A stretch of 14,990 nucleotides of DNA from Phoronis ovalis (GCA_028565635.1 JAOXYB010029589.1:1-14990); one strand, 5' to 3'; positions 1-8,309 are shown, counted from the first letter of the stretch. The notes: generated by a model from the letters alone, not told the origin. Made by a program: numbers and translations.

Positions 1-318
1 CAAAATGCAGATTGTCTGTAATTTCCATGTGGATCACTTTCAAGATGGCCGACTGGTGGCCATGTTTTTTCCCGATATTGCACGTTACGTTGCGCCCATT
101 TCGGGAAAGACGAAACGATGACTGGACGATTCGAAGGTGGATTTATGAAGGCCATGGGTTGGTGGGCGTATTAGGAAAGTGACATTTCGAAATGACCTTG
201 AGAAGTAGGTCAAATGCCGATACGAATCTTTTTTGTGCATAATACTTTCTTTGTCGCGCAGTAACTGCTTCAGTCTTTATCCGATCAACTTTTTGTTTGG
301 TACACTGTAAATTCAGGT
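1..318. repeat. Tandem repeat unit, copy 1 (~318 bp)
   Basis: This is the first of three head-to-tail copies of a moderately diverged unit that opens with CAAAATGCAGAT. Shared landmarks in order are a GGATCACTTTCAAG block, a short hairpin (ATGGCC at 45-50 and GGCCAT at 58-63), a block containing GCCCATTTCGGGAAAGAC, a TGACCT-N8-AGGTCA element (193-212), a TTGTCGCGCA-like block, and an AGGTCA just before the next copy (315-320). Copies 1 and 2 are close to each other. Minus-strand open frames across the unit drift between copies, so it is not read as coding. It probably lies in an EMC10 intron, since the EMC10 exons begin downstream on the plus strand. Confidence 0.85.
193..212. promoter_or_regulatory. 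Everted AGGTCA half-sites, spacing 8 (ER8-like), copy 1
   Basis: TGACCT and AGGTCA are separated by 8 bp (TGAGAAGT), an everted arrangement of the nuclear-receptor half-site. The pair is seen in the sequence; that it binds a receptor is inference only. The same arrangement recurs at 488-507 and 799-818. Confidence 0.3.
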
Positions 319-618
319 CAAAATGCAGATCGTCTGTAATTTCCATGTGGATCACTTTCAAGATGGCCAACTGGTGGCCATATTTTTCCCGATAGTGCAC
401 GTTACGTTGCGCCCATTTCGGGAAAGACACAGCGATTTACGAAGGCCATGGGTTGGTAGGCGTATTAGGCAAAGTGAAATTTCGAAATGACCTTGAGAAG
501 TAGGTCAAATGTCTATACGAATCTTTGATAATTTTTGTTGCGCATAACACTTGTCGCGCAATAACTGCTTTAGTTTTTATCCGATCAGCTTTATATTTGG
601 TATAGGATAAATACAGGT
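319..618. repeat. Tandem repeat unit, copy 2 (~300 bp)
   Basis: This copy starts again with CAAAATGCAGAT and runs in the same order as copy 1: hairpin arms at 363-368 and 376-381, the half-site pair at 488-507, and a closing AGGTCA at 615-620 that straddles the junction with copy 3. It lacks roughly 18 bp relative to copy 1, part of that near the GACTGGACGATTCGAAGG block, which is missing here but present in copies 1 and 3. Confidence 0.85.
488..507. promoter_or_regulatory. Everted AGGTCA half-sites, spacing 8 (ER8-like), copy 2
   Basis: The half-sites and the 8-bp spacer are identical to those in copy 1 of the tandem repeat. A possible nuclear-receptor site, with no functional evidence. Confidence 0.3.
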
Positions 619-875
619 CAAAATGCAGATCATCTATGATTTCGACATGGATCACATTCAAGATGGCCGAGTGGTGGCCATGTTTATTCTCGAGATGTTA
701 TCTCGCAATAATAGCTTTTGTTTTTGTCTGATCATCAGTCGAAGCGATGACTGGACGATTTGAAGGTGGGGTGTATTAGGCCAGGTGACGTTTCAAAGTG
801 ACCTTGAGTAGTAGGTCATATTCCGATACGAGTCTGACATTTTTCATTTGCGTAACAATTTTCTTGTTTGTGACA
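619..875. repeat. Tandem repeat unit, copy 3 (partial, diverged)
   Basis: This is the most diverged copy. The opening CAAAATGCAGAT, the hairpin arms (663-668 and 676-681), the GACTGGACGATTTGAAGG block and the TGACCT-N8-AGGTCA pair (799-818) are kept. The central GCCCATTTCGGGAAA block is lost and the end fades near 875. The right boundary is approximate. Confidence 0.75.
799..818. promoter_or_regulatory. Everted AGGTCA half-sites, spacing 8 (ER8-like), copy 3
   Basis: Both half-sites are intact, with one substitution in the spacer (TGAGTAGT), even though the surrounding copy is the most diverged of the three. A possible nuclear-receptor site, with no functional evidence. Confidence 0.3.
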
Positions 876-990
876 GAAACCCCTAAAAATGGGTAAATTT
901 TTGAGACCAAAATACTTCAAAATGGGTGGATATTTTGAGTTTGGGCTGCACATACCCATCTAAAAATATGGTCAGTTCTCCCCCTAAGTA
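876..990. repeat. Possible second dispersed repeat with internal AAAATGGGT repeats
   Basis: AAAATGGGT occurs at 886-894 and again at 919-927 in a similar context (a 33-bp direct repeat). An inverted ACCCAT lies at 954-959, and a run of C (CCCCC) follows near 979-984. The texture differs from the flanking intron and resembles the end of a dispersed element, but only one copy is in the window, so this is tentative. Confidence 0.35.
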
Positions 991-1715
991 ACGCATCAGA
1001 CAGCAGTTACAGTCATTTTGAAAGAGTACCCCACAATGATAAACCAGATTATAATGCATGATGTATTCTATTCTTTCCTAATGTAAAAAAACAATAATGT
1101 TAAAAAAATATAATCCTACACATTGGATGGGCATTAGACATGACAAATGTCTTGTTTCTTAATTTCATAAAATTTGTGAGACAAAAACAAAGTTGTTTTT
1201 TAATGTTCTGATGTATTCTTTCGGTGTGCACAAAATACACCAGTTGTATCCTCTCTACTGCAGTACTGTTTTAAATGCATTTTTTGAAAGTCCCATATCC
1301 AGTACTTGAGTTATATTTATAAACATGCAAAAAACTAGAAAACAGCTGACATTACTTTTTTCTTTAAGTTTAAACGTATCTATTTTCGTTGGAAAAAGTT
1401 AAAAATATGCAAAGCATTTTGGAAATGCAAGTTTGAAAAAGTTGAAAACATGTGTATTCCACATAATCAGCAAAATTACTCACTTCCGTGTCTATTTCGT
1501 ATTTGAATCAAATTCTTTTTGCAGTTATTCTTAATGCCGAAACTGTAGTGCATGACGTATAGGAATAGCACCACTTTTGTAGAATTTCTTATCTACAATA
1601 GGCTTTAAAAATTACCGTTATTTACTTCTAAATATAGCTAGACCTATTGCCCATGATTCAAGTAGTAGCTTTACATCTTGGATAGGTTTGACAAAATAAT
1701 TATTTTGTATTTCAG
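991..1715 (+). other. Probable EMC10 intron, no recognised element
   Basis: An AT-rich stretch without convincing coding potential on either strand. It ends with the acceptor TTTTGTATTTCAG at 1703-1715, immediately before the EMC10 penultimate exon. Earlier EMC10 exons were not found here and are presumed to lie left of the window. Confidence 0.6.
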
Positions 1716-1812
1716 ACCTGAAACTCAAATTTATGTAGAACGAATGGAGAAAGAAAAAGCACAACAAAAAAAAGGACAGCAAGATGACAACAGATCATTC
1801 TTTGCTAAATAT
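1716..1812 (+). CDS. EMC10: EMC10 penultimate coding exon
   Basis: Preceded by acceptor TATTTCAG and followed by the consensus donor GTAAGT. One base completes a codon from the upstream exon, then 32 codons run from PETQIYV to SFFAKY. It carries the charged linker just before the membrane helix. Confidence 0.9.
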
Positions 1813-2469
1813 GTAAGTTGTTTGGCCATTTGACAAGTTGGTTAAGGTTTCCTCCAAATTTTACTTTTAATTAACTTTGTTAGCATACTACATTCGTAGA
1901 TTGTCATCAGTCGTTAAAAACATTAATTGGAATTCATAAATTTAATGTATTTAGTACTGCTGCTGCTATAAACTGTCTTCTGTAGAAGCTGTAAGTGCAT
2001 AACTATCATCACTAAAATATGTTTGCCTCAACTTTGGCTGTGTAAAGGTAGAATCCGATTTTTTTTAATCCCTTAAATTTGAAGGAAAAGTTAGTTTTTA
2101 AACCATATTTTAAAAATATTTAAGTCAATTATTTATAATTAGAGCAGACTAATATTAGTCTGGTTAAATTTGACATTACTGTTTCCAAGGTTATAATTCT
2201 TCCTCATGATCTTGAAGGCGGGAACCCATCTGGTCATTCAAGAATTTGTTTCTTGCAAATTGAGTTGTATAGAATCTTGTATGTATGCCCATGCAAAACA
2301 TCTTTAGTAAAGAGTTGTTGAAAGTCACACAATGAATTATATGTTCACTAATAGGTATAACACAATGGTTTATTTTTTTCATATTTTGTAGTGGATGTAT
2401 CTAGTCCCAGTCGTGATCTTTGTGATGATGTCTGGTGCCGGGGGTGAGCAAGGTGGAAGTGGGAGGTAG
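1716..2469 (+). CDS. EMC10: ER membrane protein complex subunit 10, C-terminal part (5' end outside window)
   Basis: EMC10 is a subunit of the ER membrane protein complex, which inserts tail-anchored and multipass proteins into the ER membrane. Two coding exons join in phase and give 58 residues that match the conserved EMC10 C-terminus. They contain a charged stretch beginning PETQIYVERMEKEKAQ, the hallmark FFAKYWMYLVPVVIFVMMSG where a lumenal juxtamembrane segment enters a single transmembrane helix, and a short glycine-rich tail ending GGSGR. Vertebrate EMC10 membrane isoforms end the same way with a longer glycine run. The signal peptide and lumenal beta domain must lie to the left of the window. 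No frame damage is seen. Identification rests on recalled family sequence, and the tail match is strong. Confidence 0.92.
1813..2391 (+). other. EMC10: EMC10 last intron
   Basis: A phase-0 GTAAGT...TTGTAG intron. Nothing else is recognised in it; a short minus-strand open frame at 2191-2382 has no family resemblance. Confidence 0.85.
2392..2469 (+). CDS. EMC10: EMC10 last coding exon (transmembrane helix and tail)
   Basis: Twenty-five codons and a TAG stop. The exon begins WMYLVPVVIFVMMSG, the transmembrane helix, and ends in a glycine/serine tail. The acceptor is ATTTTGTAG. The exon boundary falls exactly between the FFAKY and WMY motifs. Confidence 0.92.
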   Translation, partial: WMYLVPVVIFVMMSGAGGEQGGSGR

Positions 2470-2980
2470 CTCGTGATGAAACAGCTAATTAATCTGAAGG
2501 TGAAATGAGAACTCAAATAGTGCAATTTTCAACAGAGTGGAAGCAAATGATTGCATGCAGAAATATCTCTAGGATACATTTGGCGGCCTCTTGTGATTTG
2601 TAAACAATGTTGCTTTTTGCATTGTGCAGAAAAATGTAACTTTCTTAGTAGATATTGCAACAGAAAAAGTATACAAAATGGTCATTATTTGTGCTATGTA
2701 ACACTAAGAAAATTGTAAAATCGGCCAAAAGAAAATTACCACAATGTTGTTACTTGTTTCAACTTTATTTTGCTGACAAATGAATTGAAATGTGTTTTTT
2801 TTCTGAAACCTTAACTTAATGAGTTATGTTAATCATAAATTAAACAACAGGTGTATTTCCGTTTATAAATGATTGTTTAGTATTTCATAGTATACCCTTT
2901 TGCAGTTGGTCACTTAACTTTATGTTGGTTATTTTCTATGTTGTAAACTTTTTCAATAAAGACATTTTCTCATTTTACTC
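2470..2980 (+). other. EMC10: EMC10 3' UTR
   Basis: AT-rich sequence from the TAG stop to just beyond the AATAAA signal, about 500 bp. The cleavage position is estimated, not observed. Confidence 0.7.
2955..2960 (+). terminator. EMC10: EMC10 polyadenylation signal AATAAA
   Basis: Canonical AATAAA with T-rich sequence and TGTGTTT downstream, the first strong signal after the EMC10 stop. Confidence 0.7.
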
Positions 2981-3768
2981 ATTGTGTTTACCTGCACTTT
3001 CCAAATTGTGCCGGAGTTTGGAAGACCTAGTAAGTATTCACAATAACAAATGTTTTTCGAAAAATGGTTTGTAACATATTTCCAAAAATGAACAACAACT
3101 TATATATATTAAAAGTTGTAAGTCAAAAGCAAAAAGCTTGCATCATCCATCCTGATGATCTAGCTTTATCCACACAGTCACATCCTTTGCTAGGACCTTC
3201 TGTTAGTCTCTTCATATACTTTTGTCCCAATATTTTTTAGTATTTTGATACCACACAGCCTTGATTTAGCACAACTTCTGTAAATTCACATAATTTTTAA
3301 GTTGACTGAAAGTATTGGACCATAATTGGAAAATATGGCAAGTATGCAATTTTTTAATGCTTATTGGACCTATGTGGGAAATTATAGGAAAGCCAGTAAA
3401 TCTTAATGCAAGCAACCGTGATGCAACTAGACAACCAATGTTCTTGTGTAAGAATTTTAAAAAGTCGTCTGTATCTTTCAGAAAAGCATGGATTGTAATG
3501 ACTTCCGTACATTTGTCATTTCCTGTTGTTGCTGTAATGATAATGAATTTACATTTGTATATCATTTACAAAGCAGAAACAAAAAGTAATGTTAATATTA
3601 ATTAAGAGAAACTCAAGGTCTCGACTGAGCCTACAACTTGTGTTTGTTAGAGCAATCACTTGTGGAGAAAAGAACATTTCACCCGTCATCACAAGGCAGA
3701 CAATATCAGACCCTGCGGAAGTCTGGTGAAAAACAATTTTTCTGTATTCTGTAGCAGAAACAGCATAT
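2981..3768. other. Intergenic region between convergent EMC10 and SYCP3
   Basis: The two genes point at each other with roughly 0.8 kb between their poly(A) signals. Both strands stay open across 3315-3565 in overlapping frames (99 codons minus, 96 codons plus), but neither shows a recognised motif, splice context or family likeness. I do not call a gene here. Confidence 0.6.
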
Positions 3769-3774
3769 TTTATT
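3769..3774 (-). terminator. SYCP3: SYCP3 polyadenylation signal AATAAA (minus strand)
   Basis: TTTATT on the plus strand, about 55 bp downstream of the predicted SYCP3 stop on the minus strand. It is the first canonical signal after that stop and supports the last exon being terminal. Confidence 0.65.
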
Positions 3775-3828
3775 ATTATTATACATATAGGGATTTTTAG
3801 AAGTTTGATCAGAAAATGAAGTAGTTAA

Positions 3829-3939
3829 TTAAAAACACTGATCAACAATTAAACTTACTGCAGCTCTGGGGCTGTTTACTGTCTTGCTCGCGCTCAATTG
3901 AAAATGCTTCAACGTTTCCGAAGTTTCCAGAAGAGCTGG
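3829..3939 (-). CDS. SYCP3: SYCP3 exon 6 (terminal)
   Basis: Acceptor TGTTTGCTAG, then PALLETSETLKHFQ and on to a TAA stop, 36 residues. LETSETLKHFQ is the expected position of the C-terminal assembly motif. A perfect in-frame donor (A|GTAAGT, 3858-3853) lies ten codons before the stop, so some transcripts might splice onward. The stop followed closely by AATAAA makes reading through the simpler model. An alternative acceptor four bases further in gives a much less similar peptide. Confidence 0.72.
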   Translation of the reverse strand, partial: PALLETSETLKHFQLSASKTVNSPRAAVSLIVDQCF

Positions 3940-6732
3940 CTAGCAAACAGCCGTGATGCTGCGATGCATTGGATTGTTAACTTATTTGTTTCACAAAAAT
4001 AGTGATATTAGATGAAAGGAGATAATTGCTACTTACTGTATCCATAAGAATTTTCTTTTGCAGTGAAGACATTTCTTTCTTCAGTTCAGCCTGGACATTA
4101 CCAATCTGTTGTTGGTGGTGGCTTTCCAAGTCTTTTAATGACTACAAAAAATTCTGATTGCATAATTTTAGGAAAATAGCCTAAATATTAACATAACAAA
4201 TAGTGTATTTGGACAATAATTCTCAGGTTCACAATTAAGGTCCCACGAACTCCCTCCCCCGATTCATGAGATTGGAGATACAAATTGCCACTGCTCTATT
4301 TCTAATCATCTGATTAAGACTGGCTTCCTACTTTCCAACCCTAACCAGATACCGTCAGCAGTGATGAAGATGTGATGACATCAAAATTGTACGTGATTAA
4401 TGAATTAACTGATCTTTGATTTATCTGCCCTTAATTAAGGCCTCGATGAGATATAGGTAACTCTAAGCAACCCAGAACAAAACAAAGAACAATGTCCTAT
4501 AACTGCTGCAGTAATCAATAGTATTGTATGTATGCACCTTTACATATTGGTCTTGCATCTGTTTTATTGTCTTTAGCCTCTGCCCATAAACAATTCTTGT
4601 TTGCTGGAACATCTTTTGCATTTGATGAAACACATTCTACAAAAATACATTTTGGAAACGAACACTTAAGAAGGTAATTATAAAAATTCAACTCCTTTGA
4701 ATCTATTGCAATACTTATAAAATCAACTATTGTTTCATTTAATACAATTGAAAGCAACATTTTAGCTTCAAGTAATAAAATAGTTAAGGTGGCATGCAAG
4801 ATTATTCCAGGGAAGTTGGAAGGGAAATATAAGTACAAGTGAAAATAAGTTATTTAGCAGTACCTCTAATTTCTCTTCTTGATCTTTTGACTTTTCAAGA
4901 TCAACTTCCAACTGCTTGAATACATTTGTAGTTTGACTCGTAAATTCGTCATTCAGTTTTGTCCTTTGGGTTTGTTGAGCAGTCCATATCTCATCCACTT
5001 TGCGACTGCTAACCTTTACTGATGACTGGGTTAACTGCTCCAGTCGCTTACGCTTGTGTGCTATGTTTTTGGAAATATCAGCTAAAATATTGAAAATCAA
5101 TGTTATTTTTTTTTCACTTTAAAAATTCAATTTTTTAATTAGAATTAGAAAACACTGCATAGCAATTTTAAAAAGTAAGTTTACTTGAATATGTCATCTG
5201 GAAACCAGTGTAGATTATCCTTCAAGGTGGCACCGACAGATTTATTTACTAATACGTCTCGAAAAGGTATGGTCCAAATTTTTTTAGCACCATGCAGGTC
5301 CCCAAAAGGGGCATGTTTTCATCTTTCATAATAGACATGGGTACTCAACTTTCCCCGACTGTCACCCGCAGGACTATATGTTGATCGAGTTGCATTGTAG
5401 ACAACATTTCATATACCTCCAAAACATTTCAACATCTTCTGCATTTCCATCATCTCATTACCAAATCTCTCTTCCTCAGGTTGTAAGTCTTCATCTGGAT
5501 AACTTCTTTTCTTAGAATTAGATTCTCCTGTAATCAGAAGGGATTTAATACTTTTTGTATTGGTGAATTGGACAATTTTGTTTTGCCTAAATAGTGAAAT
5601 TAGCCTCTTGGTGAATTTACCCATAGTACGTATTATACGCAAATTATGATAATTTTACCCGGAAGTGTGAATTGTTTATAGTACAGTTGTGGTGAATATG
5701 GTGACAGGCTCACTGGAATACAACTATAGATCTATTTATTGGTGAATATGAATTTTGCTTAGGTGATTTACAAGGAGTATGGATTAACCCCCATGAAATC
5801 AGAACTAAAATTTTTAGCAAAACCTATATTGTCATGCTCCATGACAGGTCAAGATCATAACTGGGCTTACAAAGTTAGATATATGTTCTCTTTCAAATGG
5901 GATTTGGTGAAGTATGGTTACTATATCTGCGTTACCAGTCACAGAATAGTAGTATAAGTCCATCACATGTTATTGACCAAATCAGGTATACTCAACTGTT
6001 AAACTCAGACAGCACTGACATCATTTGTAGTTTGGCTGCATACATATGTCGTGACAAGAAAATTAAAGAAAGTGAATTGCTAAATAAGACTAATGAAGCA
6101 TAATTAATATGGAATCTTATTTAGTACTAGTTATCATGAAATCTGGAGTTTTTAACTCATTTCTCTTGTATGTTTTCATATTCATTGTGTTATATGCACT
6201 GTAGTCTGTACTGAGATTGTTTACACTTTTACGTACATTGCACATGTTATTCAAGGGTTCATAGTGCCTATTACTTACTGTAAATACGCGCACGCACACA
6301 CACACACACACATTACATTATATATAATATTTCACAGTGCGTTAATTTACAACATATTCTGTATTAGTTTTGAAATACATATCTGCTTTGTTCCGATTTT
6401 CGCAACTCCATTGCAGAGCAGGCCTATAAAGGCTATATATATATAGATTCTAGAAAAAAGACAGATTGAGAATGCTGTAGGCCTCGGATTATATCATTTA
6501 TTTATTCATTTAATAATACGGGGATAATACGGCATGTACATAAACATTCTTCGAACACTTTTGCACATATTTTTTTCATTTTCGGTAACAAACCTTTGGC
6601 TTTACTGGTAGAATTTTGGGAATCCGGTGTAGCCGCTAGGTCGTCGTCAAAACCAAATTTATCAATATTTGTGCTCTGATCTGCCTTCGACATACTTGTA
6701 GTTTGTTTCTTGCTGTTTGCTCCTCTTGGCAT
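3829..6732 (-). CDS. SYCP3: Synaptonemal complex protein 3, complete six-exon gene
   Basis: SYCP3 builds the axial/lateral element of meiotic chromosomes by self-assembling coiled-coil tetramers that bind DNA. Six exons splice in phase to 258 residues; human SYCP3 is 236. Residues 1-46 are a low-complexity, lysine- and acid-rich head. Residues 51-54 (SKKR) are a basic patch like the KKRS element before the family's core. The Cor1/Xlr/Xmr core runs from about 85 to 222 and includes KRKRLE (93-98), QRLKTIKQ (175-182) and ELKKEMSSLQKKI (206-218). It is predicted to be almost entirely helical coiled coil. The tail contains LETSETLKHFQ, which aligns with the assembly motif near the vertebrate C-terminus. 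The start ATG at 6732 has A at -3 and an in-frame stop upstream. Germline-restricted expression is expected from the family, not shown here. Confidence 0.92.
4037..4141 (-). CDS. SYCP3: SYCP3 exon 5
   Basis: Thirty-five codons between acceptor TTTTTTGTAG and donor GTAAGT, both phase 0. It encodes SLKDLESHHQQQIG and then ELKKEMSSLQKKILMDT, the distal coiled coil of the Cor1 domain. Confidence 0.9.
4142..4543 (-). other. SYCP3: SYCP3 intron 4
   Basis: A 402-bp phase-0 intron with donor GTAAAG and acceptor TTTTTTGTAG. No coding or repeat feature is recognised. Confidence 0.85.
4544..4636 (-). CDS. SYCP3: SYCP3 exon 4
   Basis: Thirty-one codons, phase 0 at both ends, with acceptor TTTTTGTAG and donor GTAAAG. 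It carries QKMFQQTRIV and QRLKTIKQ, the most conserved stretch of the family, and ends MQDQY. Confidence 0.92.
4864..5081 (-). CDS. SYCP3: SYCP3 exon 3
   Basis: The largest coding exon: two bases completing an alanine codon, then 72 codons. It opens with DISKNIAHKRKRLEQ, matching the DINKALLAKRKRLE element of vertebrate SYCP3, and continues through a long amphipathic helix to DQEEKLE. Acceptor TATTTTAG, donor GTACTG. Confidence 0.93.
5082..5416 (-). other. SYCP3: SYCP3 intron 2
   Basis: A 335-bp phase-1 intron with donor GTATAT and acceptor TATTTTAG. No additional feature is recognised. Confidence 0.85.
5417..5527 (-). CDS. SYCP3: SYCP3 exon 2
   Basis: Begins with two bases that complete a glycine codon from exon 1 and ends one base into the alanine codon shared with exon 3. 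It encodes ESNSKKRSYPDEDLQPEEER and a methionine-rich stretch ending MLKCFG. The basic-then-acidic layout matches the segment that precedes the SYCP3 core. Confidence 0.87.
5705..6103 (+). pseudogene. Decayed coding relic, unidentified, inside SYCP3 intron 1
   Basis: One plus-strand frame of 133 codons has protein-like composition but is interrupted by TAA at 5858-5860 and TAG at 5876-5878, and ends in TAA at 6101. The first half includes GEYEFCLGDLQGVWINPHEI and continues to TYIVMLHD. The second half includes GFGEVWLLYLRYQSQNS, IDQIRYTQLLNSDSTDI and CSLAAYICRDKKIKES. I do not recognise the family. It lies antisense to SYCP3 in an intron, which fits a dead retrocopy or transposon fragment. 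A chance open frame is the alternative. Confidence 0.4.
6295..6312. repeat. (CA)9 microsatellite
   Basis: Nine uninterrupted CA units, preceded by an alternating CGCGCACG tract. It lies in SYCP3 intron 1. Confidence 0.9.
6594..6732 (-). CDS. SYCP3: SYCP3 exon 1 (start codon)
   Basis: Forty-six codons plus one base, from MPRGANSKKQTTSMS to NSTSKAK, ending at donor AAAG|GTTTGT. Phase 1 fits exon 2 exactly. This head region is poorly conserved in the family, so assignment rests on phase, adjacency and charge pattern (KK..., DDD, KAK). A GTG 21 bases upstream is in frame, but the first ATG at 6732 is the sensible start. Confidence 0.75.
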
Positions 6733-6820
6733 GCTGTCGTCTGTTGTATTCACTTTTAAATTATTTTAAGAAATGAGTGAAAAAAATTTCACGATGACGG
6801 GAAGTGATTAAATTTACGGT

Positions 6821-6876
6821 AGCAGACGACTAATTGTCCAGCAGACGACTAGCCTAATTGTCCAGCAGACGATTTG
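6821..6876. repeat. Short tandem repeats upstream of the SYCP3 start
   Basis: AGCAGACGACTAATTGTCC is followed by a near copy with a 5-bp insertion (GCCTA) and a truncated third copy AGCAGACGATTTG. They sit about 90-145 bp before the start codon, where the 5' UTR or core promoter should be. A role in transcription is inference. Confidence 0.6.
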
Positions 6877-6890
6877 TTTCACACTTCATG

Positions 6891-6900
6891 CACAGCTGTG
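6891..6900. promoter_or_regulatory. Palindromic E-box CACAGCTGTG upstream of SYCP3
   Basis: A perfect 10-bp palindrome with a CAGCTG core, about 160 bp upstream of the SYCP3 start codon. E-boxes bind bHLH factors, some of which control meiotic genes. The site is visible in the sequence; function is not demonstrated. Confidence 0.3.
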
Positions 6901-8303
6901 ATACGGTCAAGAAATAATTCCGTGCCGAATTCTTGTTAATATGTAAAATACGGAAATGTTAAATAACTGTAATAAATATTGTAATAAAAAAATAAAGGAG
7001 CACAATTATTGTTTTACAAACAAAGCATAAATGTATCATTTAATCATAATGATACACAGAATCAAAAGAATTGCTACCGCCACCTGACGACAGCAATCAG
7101 CTTAGATGGGGTGTACCAAATGTAATCTGGTTTGATCCGGTAAGCCGGGAAAGAAGTGGCAAATACAATAAAAAAAACGCTCATTTTAAAAATAGTCTCC
7201 TACAGATTGAGATTAGTATTGGTTCACTATGGTATTTATAACAGAAATTGCAAGACAGGAAATAAATTCTTGCTCATTTTGTAATTGCACCTGTGGCAAT
7301 CACGTTTTTACAACTAATACAATGCTCTATATATATATATAAGAAGCAATTTTATTTATCTTTTTATTATAAATATCATTCACTTCGAACATATGGTGAA
7401 ATATGGCTGCAATTCAGACAATGTACTGGAAAGTACCCCAATGCTTACCATATAAGTTTTACTTCTACAGATATGAGCAGCTGATTATTAAGAGGCATTT
7501 ATGGGTTAACATAAATACAACTATACAAAAAACAACATTATGTGTATCTCTAATCTACTGTTTATTTAATCATTACGCAAATCTGTTTTAACAAACATTG
7601 GCATATTAAAATACAAATATATTTATCACTGGTGTGTAAAATATTGGGACAGTATTGGTTTTGATGTTCCACTTGTTGAACAAGTTATAATACACTGTGA
7701 CACAACTGCATTGTATGTCTCACAACAACAAATCACCATTGCATTTTAATTAAAACTTGGACTCTCAATTAAATATGACTAGTTAAAGAGCAAATTATGG
7801 ATATCTACTAACATGTGTATAGGTAAAACGTTTGTACCACTATAATATGTTTTCTATGTACAGTTGCCTACCGAAAATGTAATAATAGTAACTGTTACCA
7901 AGGAAGTCGCACGAAAGACTGCTTGTTTTGTATTCATGAAGTTTTTGCATATGATATATCTGAGCAGATTGTCATGTTACTAAGGATTTTAATATTGCCT
8001 TTCAAAAAGTATTGATTGCAAAAATTCTTTCATAAAGGAAAATAAATTAGAAAAATAACAATTTCCTCAATCATTAATGCGATTCATTCAACCTGCTAAG
8101 CATTATAACAGTTGCAGAGAGTACAATTCCTTTAGCATGCTAAGGAAAGAATTCTGCTCAAAATATAATATTTATAGCATACTTGTTAGATTAATATTCT
8201 CGAATCTAAAAACAATATAAAAGTAATAAAAATACGTAGTATAGCTTGCTACACTGTAATTTTGTTAAACTACAAATAATGAACATCAATACAAATAATA
8301 TCT
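6901..8303. other. Intergenic region between SYCP3 and the CXC gene
   Basis: About 1.4 kb of AT-rich DNA. A (TA)7 run sits at 7328-7341. Open frames at 7293-7591 are short, overlapping and without motif support. No RNA gene or recognised element is seen. Confidence 0.6.
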
Positions 8304-8309
8304 TTTATT
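8304..8309 (-). terminator. Polyadenylation signal of the CXC gene (minus strand)
   Basis: TTTATT on the plus strand, AATAAA on the coding strand, about 285 bp beyond the predicted stop codon. It gives a 3' UTR of plausible length. Further AATAAA-like sites lie downstream, so the exact end is uncertain. Confidence 0.55.

Larger units (their letters stand above)
5528..6593 (-). other. SYCP3: SYCP3 intron 1
   Basis: A 1,066-bp phase-1 intron with donor GTTTGT and acceptor TTCTGATTACAG. It contains a plus-strand coding relic and a CA microsatellite, listed separately. Confidence 0.8.

Noticed and set aside
143-661. Two similar minus-strand open frames (both with DDLHFDL and DRIKT segments, both ending NPWPS)
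   Set aside because: They fall in adjacent copies of the tandem repeat and resemble each other only because the DNA does. The frame shifts between copies and no third copy keeps it.
2191-2382. 63-codon minus open frame
   Set aside because: It lies antisense in the EMC10 last intron with no motif or splice support.
7293-7591. Overlapping short plus frames in the SYCP3/CXC gene interval
   Set aside because: Low-complexity, AT-driven frames with no recognisable domain, splice pattern or homology.
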